Origin: Pseudomonas sp. LS-2
GTDB lineage: Bacteria; Pseudomonadota; Gammaproteobacteria; Pseudomonadales; Pseudomonadaceae
Length of the DNA stretch: 64,000 bases
Assembly (NCBI RefSeq): GCF_003605735.1
Contig: NZ_QXTJ01000002.1
Span: forward strand, 28,238-92,237
Reading direction: 5' to 3'
Shown here: positions 27,683 to 36,224 of the stretch, piece after piece
Layout: every line of letters starts with the position of its first letter
Position numbering within the stretch: the stretch's first letter is position 1
Program-made: the position numbers and the translations under genes
Notes under the pieces: generated by a model
Database searches by the model: none
What the model was told of the DNA's origin: nothing
What the model saw: only the letters and a program-made list of their open reading frames with translations

Positions 27683-28024
27683 CTAACCCCCGGGTGTGTC
27701 GATATCCCGGTCGGTCTCACCGGTCTGGCCTTCTTCCTTGGTCTTGTCCGGTGAGGTGTGTTCTTCAGGCTCGAAGTCCGGCGTGAAGCTGTTCTCCCCC
27801 GATTGGTTGCCGTTGTTTTCCTGGCTTTGGGCGCCGTTATTGCCCTCACTTTGAGAGCCGCTCTGGCCTTGGGCGTCGCCCTGACTTTGTGAGCCGCCCT
27901 GGCTTTGGGTGTCGCCCTGGCTCTGCGCAGGGGCCTTGTCATGACCCATGCCGTTGTCCGGGGTGTCTGGGTCGATGGCGGGGTCGTTGCGGTCGGTGGT
28001 TTGCTGATTGTCCTGGGTAGCCAT
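27683..28024 (-). CDS. Small hydrophilic Gln/Ser/Gly/Asn-rich repeat protein, unknown function
   Basis: A 113-residue protein with no hydrophobic segment, no Cys and no Trp. The central region (residues ~35-75) is a chain of degenerate SQGD/SQGG/SQGQ/NNG units, followed by an acidic tail (EPEEHTSPDKTKEEGQTGETDRDIDTPGG). It should be intrinsically disordered, soluble and acidic. ATG 28024 has AGAGGTGCAT in front; an earlier ATG adds MTEEVH. The nucleotide repeats keep the frame, which argues for a translated product. I do not recognise a family. It could be a hydrophilin-like stress protein, but no motif proves this. Confidence 0.65.
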   Translation of the reverse strand: MATQDNQQTTDRNDPAIDPDTPDNGMGHDKAPAQSQGDTQSQGGSQSQGDAQGQSGSQSEGNNGAQSQENNGNQSGENSFTPDFEPEEHTSPDKTKEEGQTGETDRDIDTPGG

Positions 28025-28114
28025 ATGCACCTCTTCTGTCATGTCCTGTGGGCAGGACTTACAGATATCGAGGGCAACGCAAGGCAGGCGTTCGATGAAT
28101 CTGCTGACCGGTTG

Positions 28115-28852
28115 TCAGCTGTCGCGATACGTCCCGCTGACGGGTAGACGACTGCCCAGGCGATACCGCGAGGAGGGGTGGACCAGGCGCACGTAAGTCA
28201 CCACCCGGCCGCTGTTCCAGGTGCGGCGCATCAGCACCAGGCAGGGCTCGCCTGCCTCGATCTGCAGGTACTTGAGTTCGTCGGTGGAAGGGTGGCTGGC
28301 TTCCACGATGTGTTCCATTTCGTCCGGCTGAATGATCTGCAGCAGGTAACGCGCCGATTGCAAGTCATCGCCAAAGGGTTGTTGAAGAAACTCCGGCGCA
28401 GTCTGCGGATTGACGTAGCGGTCTTCCAGTTGCACGGCCACCTCTTCCTCGTAATGCACACACAGCAGATGGAACACCGAGGCGCCGGTGGGCAACGAAA
28501 GGGCGGAAGCAATGGGCATCGACGCCGCTTCGCGGGCAAGGTGCAGCACCTGACAACGATAGCGATGGCCGCGAGCGAGGATCTCGTCGGCGATATTGGT
28601 AATGTGCAGCAGGTTCGATTGCGGCTTGCTCTCGGCGACAAACGTCCCGACGCCGGATACCCGCAGCAGACGGCCCTCTTCGGTGAGTTCACGCAGCGCC
28701 CGATTGACCGTCATGCGCGACATGCCCAGCTCCAGCACCAGCCGGTTTTCCGACGGAATCAGGTCACCGGGTTTCCATTCACCGGACACCAACTTGCCGT
28801 GCACGAAGTCCTTGGCTTTGCGATACAACGCTTGTGGAGCGGTCTTGTCCAT
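28115..28852 (-). CDS. HutC-like GntR repressor (UTRA domain), cluster regulator
   Basis: A 245-residue HutC-subfamily regulator. Winged HTH at residues ~7-72 (YRKAKDFVHGKLVSGEWKPGDLIPSENRLVLELGMSRMTVNRALRELTEEGRLLRVSGVGTFVAE), then a UTRA ligand domain to the C-terminus. The segment SNLLHITNIADEILARGHRYRCQVL closely resembles histidine-utilisation repressors, but no hut enzyme genes are near. It is the last gene of the ABC transporter operon, 10 nt after the ATPase gene. TGTA-type dyads, the kind HutC proteins bind, lie before three units of this cluster, so it is the likely regulator of the block from 28.1 to 36.1 kb. Confidence 0.88.
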   Translation of the reverse strand: MDKTAPQALYRKAKDFVHGKLVSGEWKPGDLIPSENRLVLELGMSRMTVNRALRELTEEGRLLRVSGVGTFVAESKPQSNLLHITNIADEILARGHRYRCQVLHLAREAASMPIASALSLPTGASVFHLLCVHYEEEVAVQLEDRYVNPQTAPEFLQQPFGDDLQSARYLLQIIQPDEMEHIVEASHPSTDELKYLQIEAGEPCLVLMRRTWNSGRVVTYVRLVHPSSRYRLGSRLPVSGTYRDS

Positions 28853-28862
28853 TGATGACCTC

Positions 28863-29768
28863 CTACAAGACCGGCGCTGACTGCTTGCCGTCCTGCCAGA
28901 ACGCATTGCGGTCCAGATAATTCTGCAAAAACTGCTGCAAGCGCGGCTGTTGGGCGTTGTGGAAAATCTGCTGCGGTGTGCCGCGCGCCACCACTTCACC
29001 CTGATCGAGGAAGATCACCGAATCGGCCACCTGCGCGGCAAAGCCCATTTCGTGGGTCACTACGACCATGGTCATGCCTTCTTTGGCGAGGGTCTTCATC
29101 ACTTGCAACACTTCGCCCACCAGTTCCGGGTCCAGCGCCGAAGTCGGTTCGTCGAACAGCATGATGTGCGGCTCCATCGCCAGCGCCCGGGCAATCGCCA
29201 CCCGTTGCTGTTGCCCACCGGACAACTGCGCCGGATAGGCGTCGGCCTTGTGCGCCAGCCCGACCTTGTCGAGCATTGCCATGCTGCGCTTGTTCGCCTC
29301 GTCGGCCGACAGTTTGCGCACCCGGCGCAACGCTTCGCAGACGTTGCCGAGCGCCGTCATGTGCGGCCACAGGTTGAACTGCTGAAACACCATGCCGACG
29401 TTGCGCCGCACCTGATTGATCTGTGACTGGGGCGCGCGGCGGCGACCCTTGTCGGTGTCCTGCCAGCCGAGCAACTGGCCTTCGATGCGAATCTCGCCCT
29501 CGTCGTATTCTTCGAGAAAGGCCATGCTGCGCAGCAGGGTGCTTTTCCCGGAACCCGAAGGCCCGATCAGGCACACCACCTCCGAGCGCTGCACCTGCAG
29601 GTCGATGCCCTTGAGCACGCGCAGGTTGCCGAAGCTTTTGCCGACCTTGCTCAGCGACACGATGGTCGGCTGCTCGCCGGGCGCTGTTGCGGACGTCTTC
29701 ATGCTTTCACCTTGTTTCTCGCGTGTGTCGGCGGACACGCTGCCGCTGGGAATCAGGAAGCTGTTCAT
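28863..29768 (-). CDS. Polar amino-acid-type ABC transporter, ATP-binding protein
   Basis: Cytoplasmic ATPase of the importer, 301 residues. Walker [11 protein letters not shown]-loop [12 protein letters not shown], signature [15 protein letters not shown], Walker [13 protein letters not shown] and switch His in VVTHEMGF are all intact. The layout matches the GlnQ/HisP group. Start 29768 is preceded by AAGGAAG; an in-frame ATG at 29702 (MKTSATAP) would remove a 22-residue extension and is nearly as likely. It pairs with the two permeases just upstream and the binding protein at 31280-32116. Confidence 0.92.
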   Translation of the reverse strand: MNSFLIPSGSVSADTREKQGESMKTSATAPGEQPTIVSLSKVGKSFGNLRVLKGIDLQVQRSEVVCLIGPSGSGKSTLLRSMAFLEEYDEGEIRIEGQLLGWQDTDKGRRRAPQSQINQVRRNVGMVFQQFNLWPHMTALGNVCEALRRVRKLSADEANKRSMAMLDKVGLAHKADAYPAQLSGGQQQRVAIARALAMEPHIMLFDEPTSALDPELVGEVLQVMKTLAKEGMTMVVVTHEMGFAAQVADSVIFLDQGEVVARGTPQQIFHNAQQPRLQQFLQNYLDRNAFWQDGKQSAPVL

Positions 29769-29780
29769 GGGGTGGCTTCC

Positions 29781-30452
29781 TTATCGTGGTTGCTTGTTCA
29801 TGAAGCGGCCGACACGGGTTTCCAGGAGCATGCCCAGCCGCGAGCACAGCTCCACCAGAATCAGATAACCGATGCACAGCATCAGCAGGGTCTCGACGAA
29901 GGCGAAGGTCTCTGAACCGATGCCCGTCAGGACCATGGTCAGCTCCGGAATGGTAATGATCGACAGCACGGCGGTTTCCTTGCACAGCACGGTGATCATG
30001 TTGACCAAAGCCGGAAGAATGATCACCAGCATCTGCGGCACCTGAATCCGCCAGATGCATTGCAGGCGCGTGATGCCCAGGCAATCAGCCGCTTCCAGCT
30101 GACCGCGTGCCACCGAATCGAACCCGGAGCGGAAGATCTCGGCGAAATACACGCTGCCGTAAACGCCCAGACCGAGGATGCCAGCGGGGATCGGATCCAG
30201 GCTCAGCCCGAACGCGGGGCCGCCGTAATAGACCAGGAACAGCTGCACCAGAAACGGCGTGCTGCGGATCAGCTCGATGAATACTCGCAAGGGCGCCCGC
30301 ACGAAGTTATTGCCGAAGACCTGTGCCACGGCGATCAACATGCCCAGCGCGATGCCGAGCACGACGCCGCTGCTCCAGGTCCCGAGGGTGACCAGAAAGC
30401 CCGAGCCGATGTCGCCCAGGTGTTCGGTGATGATGGTCGGGTCGAAGTTCAT
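29781..30452 (-). CDS. Polar amino-acid-type ABC transporter permease (second)
   Basis: A 223-residue HisM/GlnP-type membrane permease with about five TM segments and the EAA loop QLEAADCLGITRLQCIWRIQVPQML near residues 138-162. Start MNFDPTII overlaps the stop of the first permease by 4 nt; a much longer open frame upstream is not the gene, since it is antisense-quality text through the first permease. It forms the membrane channel with the other permease, coupled to the ATPase gene 12 nt downstream. Confidence 0.92.
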   Translation of the reverse strand: MNFDPTIITEHLGDIGSGFLVTLGTWSSGVVLGIALGMLIAVAQVFGNNFVRAPLRVFIELIRSTPFLVQLFLVYYGGPAFGLSLDPIPAGILGLGVYGSVYFAEIFRSGFDSVARGQLEAADCLGITRLQCIWRIQVPQMLVIILPALVNMITVLCKETAVLSIITIPELTMVLTGIGSETFAFVETLLMLCIGYLILVELCSRLGMLLETRVGRFMNKQPR

Positions 30453-31108
30453 GCCGTCTGCTCCTTCAAGCGACGCTCGAGCAGGCTGCCGCAATATGCC
30501 AGCGGGACGTTGATCAGGCAGTAGAAGCCGGCCAGCATCAGGTAGTCCTGCACGAACATATAGTCGCTGGCCGCGAGGTTCTGTGCGGTGCGCGTCAGGT
30601 CCGCCAGACCCACGACGGACACCAGTGAAGAGGCCTTGATCAACAGGATCATTTCGTTGACCAGCGCAGGCAGCGTGAGGCGTACCGCCTGGGGTACACG
30701 AATGCGGATCAGCATCTGGCTGGCGCTCATGCCCAGCAGGCCTGCCGCTTCCAGCTGACCGCCGGGGATCGCGAGAAACCCGCCGCGCATGATCTCGGCG
30801 ATGTAGGCGCCGGCCGCCAGCGACAGCCCGATAATTGCCGCCACCGTGGGTGAGACATTGGGCAGGCCGATGCGCGGCAGGAAGTAATAGATGAACAGCA
30901 ATTGAACCAGCAGCGGAATGCCGCGGAACACGAAGATATAGGCGCCGCCCAGACGGCGGAGCAGGGGGATCGGTGACAGGCGCAGGCTGCCGACGATGAT
31001 GCCGATGACGAAGCCGATCGCCAGCGCGGCGATGGAAACCTGCAACGTCACCCACAGGGCGCCCAGTAATAAAGGCGCGTTTTGCTGCAGCAAGGGCCAA
31101 TCGAACAC
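30449..31108 (-). CDS. Polar amino-acid-type ABC transporter permease (first)
   Basis: A 219-residue permease of the HisMQ/GlnP type. TM1 lies at residues ~13-35 (LLLGALWVTLQVSIAALAIGFVIG), and the EAA loop QLEAAGLLGMSASQMLIRIRVPQAV near residues 118-142 contacts the ATPase. It heads the permease-permease-ATPase-regulator string and is 171 nt downstream of the substrate-binding protein gene, separated by a REP hairpin that may set relative expression. Confidence 0.92.
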   Translation of the reverse strand: MFDWPLLQQNAPLLLGALWVTLQVSIAALAIGFVIGIIVGSLRLSPIPLLRRLGGAYIFVFRGIPLLVQLLFIYYFLPRIGLPNVSPTVAAIIGLSLAAGAYIAEIMRGGFLAIPGGQLEAAGLLGMSASQMLIRIRVPQAVRLTLPALVNEMILLIKASSLVSVVGLADLTRTAQNLAASDYMFVQDYLMLAGFYCLINVPLAYCGSLLERRLKEQTA

Positions 31109-31146
31109 AGTGTGACTCCAGCGTTTGAATCGTCATGCGCCGACCC

Positions 31147-31235
31147 TGTAGGAGTGAGCTTGCTCGCGAATGCGCTGTGCCTGCTACAGCTGGGGCGTCT
31201 GACACAACGCAATCGCGAGCAAGCTCACTCCTACA
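31147..31235. repeat. REP inverted pair between binding protein and permease genes
   Basis: TGTAGGAGTGAGCTTGCTCGCGA and TCGCGAGCAAGCTCACTCCTACA are perfectly complementary over 21-23 nt, giving a long hairpin in the transporter transcript. Such elements inside an importer operon often protect the upstream binding-protein mRNA; that role here is inferred. Confidence 0.85.
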
Positions 31236-31279
31236 AGTCGTGCATCGATGCGGGACGATGCAGTTGACTCAGCGGTGAA

Positions 31280-32116
31280 TTACCAGGTCGGTTCGAAATC
31301 ACCCTTCGGCACGTCCATTTCGGCACCCAGCCATTTCTTCTGCAGCGCTGCCAGACGGCCGTCGTCATGCATCTTGTTCACCGCGGTATCCAGCGCTGCG
31401 ATCAGGCTGTCGGCATCGGCGTCCTTGCGGCCCAGGTAGGCGAAGTAGGATTTCTTGCCGAACGGCGGCTGCACCACCTTGTACAGACTGGCTTTTTGCG
31501 CGGCGACGTAAGAAATGTTCGGCAGCGAGTTGGCCACCGCGACGATGCGTTTGGCCGCCAGATCCGCGTAAGCCTGGTTGTTGTCGACGTATTCGCGGAT
31601 GGTGACCTTCTCCGGCAGCGTCGCGGCGAAGGTTTTCAGCTCTTCCAGTTGCGCCGAACCTTTACCGGCACCGACGGTTTTACCGGCGATGTCCTCAGGT
31701 TTCTTGATGCTGTCGTCCTTGGCGCCGACCATCAGCGCCACAGTGGCTTCGGCAATCGGCGAGACAAAGTGATAACGCTCTTTACGCGCCTTGGTGACGA
31801 TGATCGGGCCGGCGACCACGTCGAATTTCTTCGCTTCAAGGCCTGGCAGCACGCTCGGCCATGGCAGGTCGAGGAACTTGATCTTGACCCCCAGTTCCTT
31901 GCCCAGCTCCTCGAACAGTTCGGCGTTCAGGCCTTTCTGTTTGCCCGCATCGAGGAAGTCGAACGGGGCGAATTGCATTTCGGTACCGACAACCAGTTCA
32001 CCGGCTTTCTTCACGTCGGCCAGTTGGTCGGCATGGGCCGCCAAAGGCAACAGCGCTAAAGCCGCAGTGATGCTCAGGCTTTTGAACGTCCTGCTGAACA
32101 GAGAATCGAGTTGCAT
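31280..32116 (-). CDS. Periplasmic substrate-binding protein of the ABC importer
   Basis: A 278-residue family-3 solute-binding protein. Signal peptide at residues ~1-29 (SLSITAALALLPLAAHA/DQ). The mature protein starts with the family fold LADVKKAGELVVGTEMQFAPFDFLDAGKQKGLNAELFEELGKEL, where the aromatic/Asp pattern lines the ligand pocket, and DVVAGPIIVTKARKERYHFVSP follows. The fold takes amino acids and similar small acids; the ligand cannot be read here. AAGGAGT lies before the ATG and a GTATATAC dyad 83 nt upstream. Confidence 0.92.
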   Translation of the reverse strand: MQLDSLFSRTFKSLSITAALALLPLAAHADQLADVKKAGELVVGTEMQFAPFDFLDAGKQKGLNAELFEELGKELGVKIKFLDLPWPSVLPGLEAKKFDVVAGPIIVTKARKERYHFVSPIAEATVALMVGAKDDSIKKPEDIAGKTVGAGKGSAQLEELKTFAATLPEKVTIREYVDNNQAYADLAAKRIVAVANSLPNISYVAAQKASLYKVVQPPFGKKSYFAYLGRKDADADSLIAALDTAVNKMHDDGRLAALQKKWLGAEMDVPKGDFEPTW

Positions 32117-32197
32117 GGGGTAACTCCTTCAGATGCAGTGTTGTCGTCGTTATGTGGGGCAGAGGTACCGCAGGTGCTGCAGTTAGCGTGCCATACC

Positions 32198-32207
32198 GGT
32201 ATATACA
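32198..32207. promoter_or_regulatory. TGTA-type dyad operator before the binding-protein gene
   Basis: GGTATATACA, with the perfect 8-nt palindrome GTATATAC (32199-32206). It resembles HutC-type sites (TGTA-N2-TACA) and the CTGTATAGACAG sites at 34806 and 35098. It sits between the D-hydroxyacid dehydrogenase stop and the binding-protein start. Confidence 0.5.
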
Positions 32208-32220
32208 ACTCTCTTGCGGC

Positions 32221-33597
<1,377 letters not shown>

Positions 33598-33600
33598 GGG

Positions 33601-34788
33601 TCAGCTCACGGAAAAGGTGGCGTCAGGCTGTCGGCTGGCGCGCAATTGATTCAGGTCCGGTTGGCCCAGCAAGGTCAGGGCCAGGCGCAACTCGTTGCTC
33701 AGCAGATCCAGCGCATGTCCGGCGCCGGCCTGACCGCCGACCGCCACCCCATACAACGTGGCGCGGCCAAGCAGCACGGCGTCGGCGCCCAGAGCGCAGG
33801 CCTTGAGAATGTCGGTGCCACGGCGAATGCCGCTGTCGAGGAGGATGCTCAGTTTGCCTTTGGCGACCTCGGCTATGGCGGGCAGGCAATCAAGCGTGGC
33901 GGGCACGCCGTCCAGTTGCCGACCGCCGTGATTGGTGACGATGATGCCGTCCAGACCGAGCTTTACCGCGTGCTCGGCGTCCTGCGGGTGCATCACGCCC
34001 TTGAGCAACAGTCGATGGGACCAGCGTTCGCGCAGACGGGCAAGAAACGCCCAGCTCAGTTGGTTTTCCATTTTCTCGCCGATGAAATGCGCGGCACCGG
34101 CGGCGTTGCGTTGATCGGCGGGCAGGTAGCGGTCCAGATTGGCCATGCTCGGCATGCCATGGGGCCACAGCGCTTGTTTGATCCACCGCGGGTGACGCAG
34201 CACGTCGAGTTTGTTGCGCAGGCTCAACTGGCGCGGGCGGGCGAAATTGCGTTTGTCCCATTCACGATTGCCCAGCAGTACGGCATCGGTGGTCAGCAGC
34301 AGGGTCTTGCAACCTACCGTTTCGGCGCGCTGCAGCAAGTCTTCCTGCACCTTGGCGTCGCTCATGCTGTACAGCTGAAACCACAGATTGACGTCGGGCA
34401 CGGCCGCGACGATCTGCTCCATCGAACTGGTCGAAACCGTGCTGAGGGAAAAGGGCAGGCCGCGCTCGGTGGCGGCGCGTGCAAGGTGAATGTCGGCGTC
34501 GCGGTGCAGCATGCCGTTGTAGCCGGTGGGCGCGATGGCCATGGGCAAGGCCTGCTCGCGACCGAACAGGGTGCGGCGGGTGTCCGGGGGCTGCCAGGGG
34601 ATCAGCGTACGGGGCAGCAGGCTGACGTCGGCGAAGGCCTTACGATTGCGTGCCAGGGTCAGTTCTTCTTCGGCGCCGCCGTCCAGGTACTCCCAGGCGA
34701 AATGCGGCAGTCGCCGGCGGGCCATGTGGGCCAGTTCGGCGATGCTGTGCGCACGAAGAAAGTCGGAACCTGTGTGATAGCGACGCAT
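33601..34788 (-). CDS. FMN-dependent L-2-hydroxyacid dehydrogenase (LldD/glycolate oxidase family)
   Basis: A 395-residue FMN TIM-barrel enzyme. N-terminal ARRRLPHFAWEYLDGGAEEELTLARN matches the family's YLDGGA start; PTGYNGMLHRDAD follows; catalytic and FMN-binding residues are seen in LLLKGVMHPQDA (Lys), IIVTNHGGRQLDG (His, Arg) and ILLDSGIRRGTDILKA. It oxidises L-2-hydroxyacids such as L-lactate or L-mandelate, probably delivering electrons to the quinone pool. ATG 34788 gives the family N-terminus; longer frames would include the operator. Paired directly with the D-specific enzyme. Confidence 0.9.
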   Translation of the reverse strand: MRRYHTGSDFLRAHSIAELAHMARRRLPHFAWEYLDGGAEEELTLARNRKAFADVSLLPRTLIPWQPPDTRRTLFGREQALPMAIAPTGYNGMLHRDADIHLARAATERGLPFSLSTVSTSSMEQIVAAVPDVNLWFQLYSMSDAKVQEDLLQRAETVGCKTLLLTTDAVLLGNREWDKRNFARPRQLSLRNKLDVLRHPRWIKQALWPHGMPSMANLDRYLPADQRNAAGAAHFIGEKMENQLSWAFLARLRERWSHRLLLKGVMHPQDAEHAVKLGLDGIIVTNHGGRQLDGVPATLDCLPAIAEVAKGKLSILLDSGIRRGTDILKACALGADAVLLGRATLYGVAVGGQAGAGHALDLLSNELRLALTLLGQPDLNQLRASRQPDATFSVS

Positions 34789-34805
34789 GAAAATCCTTGG
34801 GCAGG

Positions 34806-34817
34806 CTGTATAGACAG
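34806..34817. promoter_or_regulatory. CTGTATAGACAG operator before the L-hydroxyacid dehydrogenase gene
   Basis: An imperfect dyad, arms GCTGT/ACAGC (34805-34818), lying 18-29 nt upstream of the start codon. Its exact reverse complement, CTGTCTATACAG, occurs at 35098-35109 before the divergent oxygenase gene. The position suits a repressor site. Confidence 0.75.
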
Positions 34818-34970
34818 CTGAGGCAAAATGCAGGCCAGATCGGTTCCGCAGGCCACTGCTGGGTGCGGCGTGTAAGTTGTAGGAGAAGCGCCTGAACGAT
34901 GTCACCGAAAGTTGCACCGATTGAGGCCGGCGTGCCCACTGCTGGGGCGTGTGGAAACCACATGGGACGA

Positions 34971-35057
34971 GTAGCAGCGCGCTTGCCCGCGATTACCGTG
35001 TGTCAGTCACCGGCGATGTATCTGACACACCGCAATCGCGGGCAAGCGCGCTCCTAT
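34971..35057. repeat. REP inverted pair between the divergent promoters
   Basis: GTAGCAGCGCGCTTGCCCGCGATT and AATCGCGGGCAAGCGCGCTCCTAT arms, with inner GTGTCAG/CTGACAC, sit between the two copies of the CTGTATAGACAG operator. Confidence 0.8.
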
Positions 35058-35097
35058 AAAAATCGATGTTGGCCGCACGGCACACTAAATGCTTCAC

Positions 35098-35109
35098 CTG
35101 TCTATACAG
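35098..35109. promoter_or_regulatory. CTGTCTATACAG operator before the oxygenase gene
   Basis: The reverse complement of the 34806-34817 site, 33 nt upstream of the oxygenase ATG. Two facing copies bracket the divergent promoter region, about 290 nt apart, so both promoters can answer to one regulator. Confidence 0.75.
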
Positions 35110-35142
35110 CTGGCCCCATCCCTTATAACGACAGGAGCTCGC

Positions 35143-36108
35143 ATGACCGCTCAAACCAATCTCCCCTTGATCGACATGGCTGGTGTTCGCAAGGGGGACC
35201 AGGCCGCGATTCTTCGTGCCGGTGAAGCCATTCGCAAGGCCTGCAGCGAAACCGGGTTCTTCTACATCATCAATCACGGTGTGCCGCAGAACGTGATCGA
35301 CACGGCGATGGCGGCGGCGAAAACCTTCTTCGCCCACCCTGCAGAGGTCAAGCGTCAGGTCGCGGTGAACAAGCGCCATCGTGGCTGGCACGCACTGGGC
35401 GGGGCGCTGATGTACGAAGCGACCAAACCGGATTACAAGGAATTCTTCAGCATCGGTCTGGAGCTGCCCGAAGACGACCCTTGCGTGGTGGCGGGGGAGG
35501 CCCTGCGCGGGCCGAACCAGTGGCCGGACTTCATGCCTGAGTTGCGCGTGGCCCTGGACGCGTACTACGAAGAAATCGGCATGGCCGGGGCTGACTTGCT
35601 CAAGGCGGTGGCGGTAGGGCTGGGGATCGAGCCCGGATTTTTCGAACCGAAATACGGCAAGCGTTTGCAACGCACGCAGATGGTGTACTACCCGCCGCAC
35701 CCACCGATGGCCGAGACCGATCAGTTCGGTGTCGCCCCGCACACCGATTACGGCTGCATCACTTTGCTCTATCAGGACAACAGCGGCGGGTTGCAGGTGC
35801 GCGAGCTGGGGAGCAACAGCTGGATCGACGCCACGCCCATCGAAGGCAGTCTGGTGGTCAATGTCGGCGACCTCCTGGCGCGCTGGTCCAACGACCGGTT
35901 CCGTTCCACCTTGCACCGGGTGATCAATAAGTCCGGGCATGAGCGTTATTCCATCGCCACGTTTTACGATCCGACTTATGGTGCGGTGGTAGACCCTTGC
36001 GATCTGGGAATCGAGGCGGCGAGCAGCCTGTACCCACCGGTGGCGGCGGGGGATTACATCCTCAAACGGATCGACGATTCGATGGCCTATCGCAAGAAGG
36101 CGCAGTGA
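35143..36108 (+). CDS. 2-oxoglutarate/Fe(II)-dependent oxygenase (isopenicillin N synthase-like)
   Basis: A 321-residue cytoplasmic oxygenase: DIOX_N at residues ~7-120 (LPLIDMAGVRKGD, SETGFFYIINHGVPQNV) and a double-stranded beta helix with the iron triad His200-x-Asp202 (APHTDYGC) and His258 (STLHRVIN), plus the 2OG-binding Arg268-x-Ser (ERYSIATF). It should hydroxylate or desaturate a small substrate using 2-oxoglutarate and O2. CAGGAG before ATG 35143 fixes the start. It is divergent from the dehydrogenase operon and shares its operator; the substrate is unknown. Confidence 0.88.
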   Translation: MTAQTNLPLIDMAGVRKGDQAAILRAGEAIRKACSETGFFYIINHGVPQNVIDTAMAAAKTFFAHPAEVKRQVAVNKRHRGWHALGGALMYEATKPDYKEFFSIGLELPEDDPCVVAGEALRGPNQWPDFMPELRVALDAYYEEIGMAGADLLKAVAVGLGIEPGFFEPKYGKRLQRTQMVYYPPHPPMAETDQFGVAPHTDYGCITLLYQDNSGGLQVRELGSNSWIDATPIEGSLVVNVGDLLARWSNDRFRSTLHRVINKSGHERYSIATFYDPTYGAVVDPCDLGIEAASSLYPPVAAGDYILKRIDDSMAYRKKAQ

Positions 36109-36173
36109 GCTTCGTCTCGGCACGCCGCAAAGCGGTTGCCGTCAGGCTTCGATCAGGTCTTTGTCCCTGGCAT

Positions 36174-36217
36174 AAAAAAACCCGCTGCCACCCAAACGGT
36201 GACAGCGGTTTTTTTTG
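36174..36217. terminator. Bidirectional rho-independent terminator
   Basis: A7 followed by a stem (CCCGCTGCCACC / GGTGACAGCGG) and T8. It serves the oxygenase gene on the plus strand and gcd on the minus strand. Confidence 0.92.
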
Positions 36218-36224
36218 TGGCCGT

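Noticed and set aside
30453..31205. N-terminal extension of the second permease gene
   Set aside because: The text before MNFDPTII is Arg/Gly-rich and out of frame with the true first permease, which occupies the same DNA with proper TM segments.
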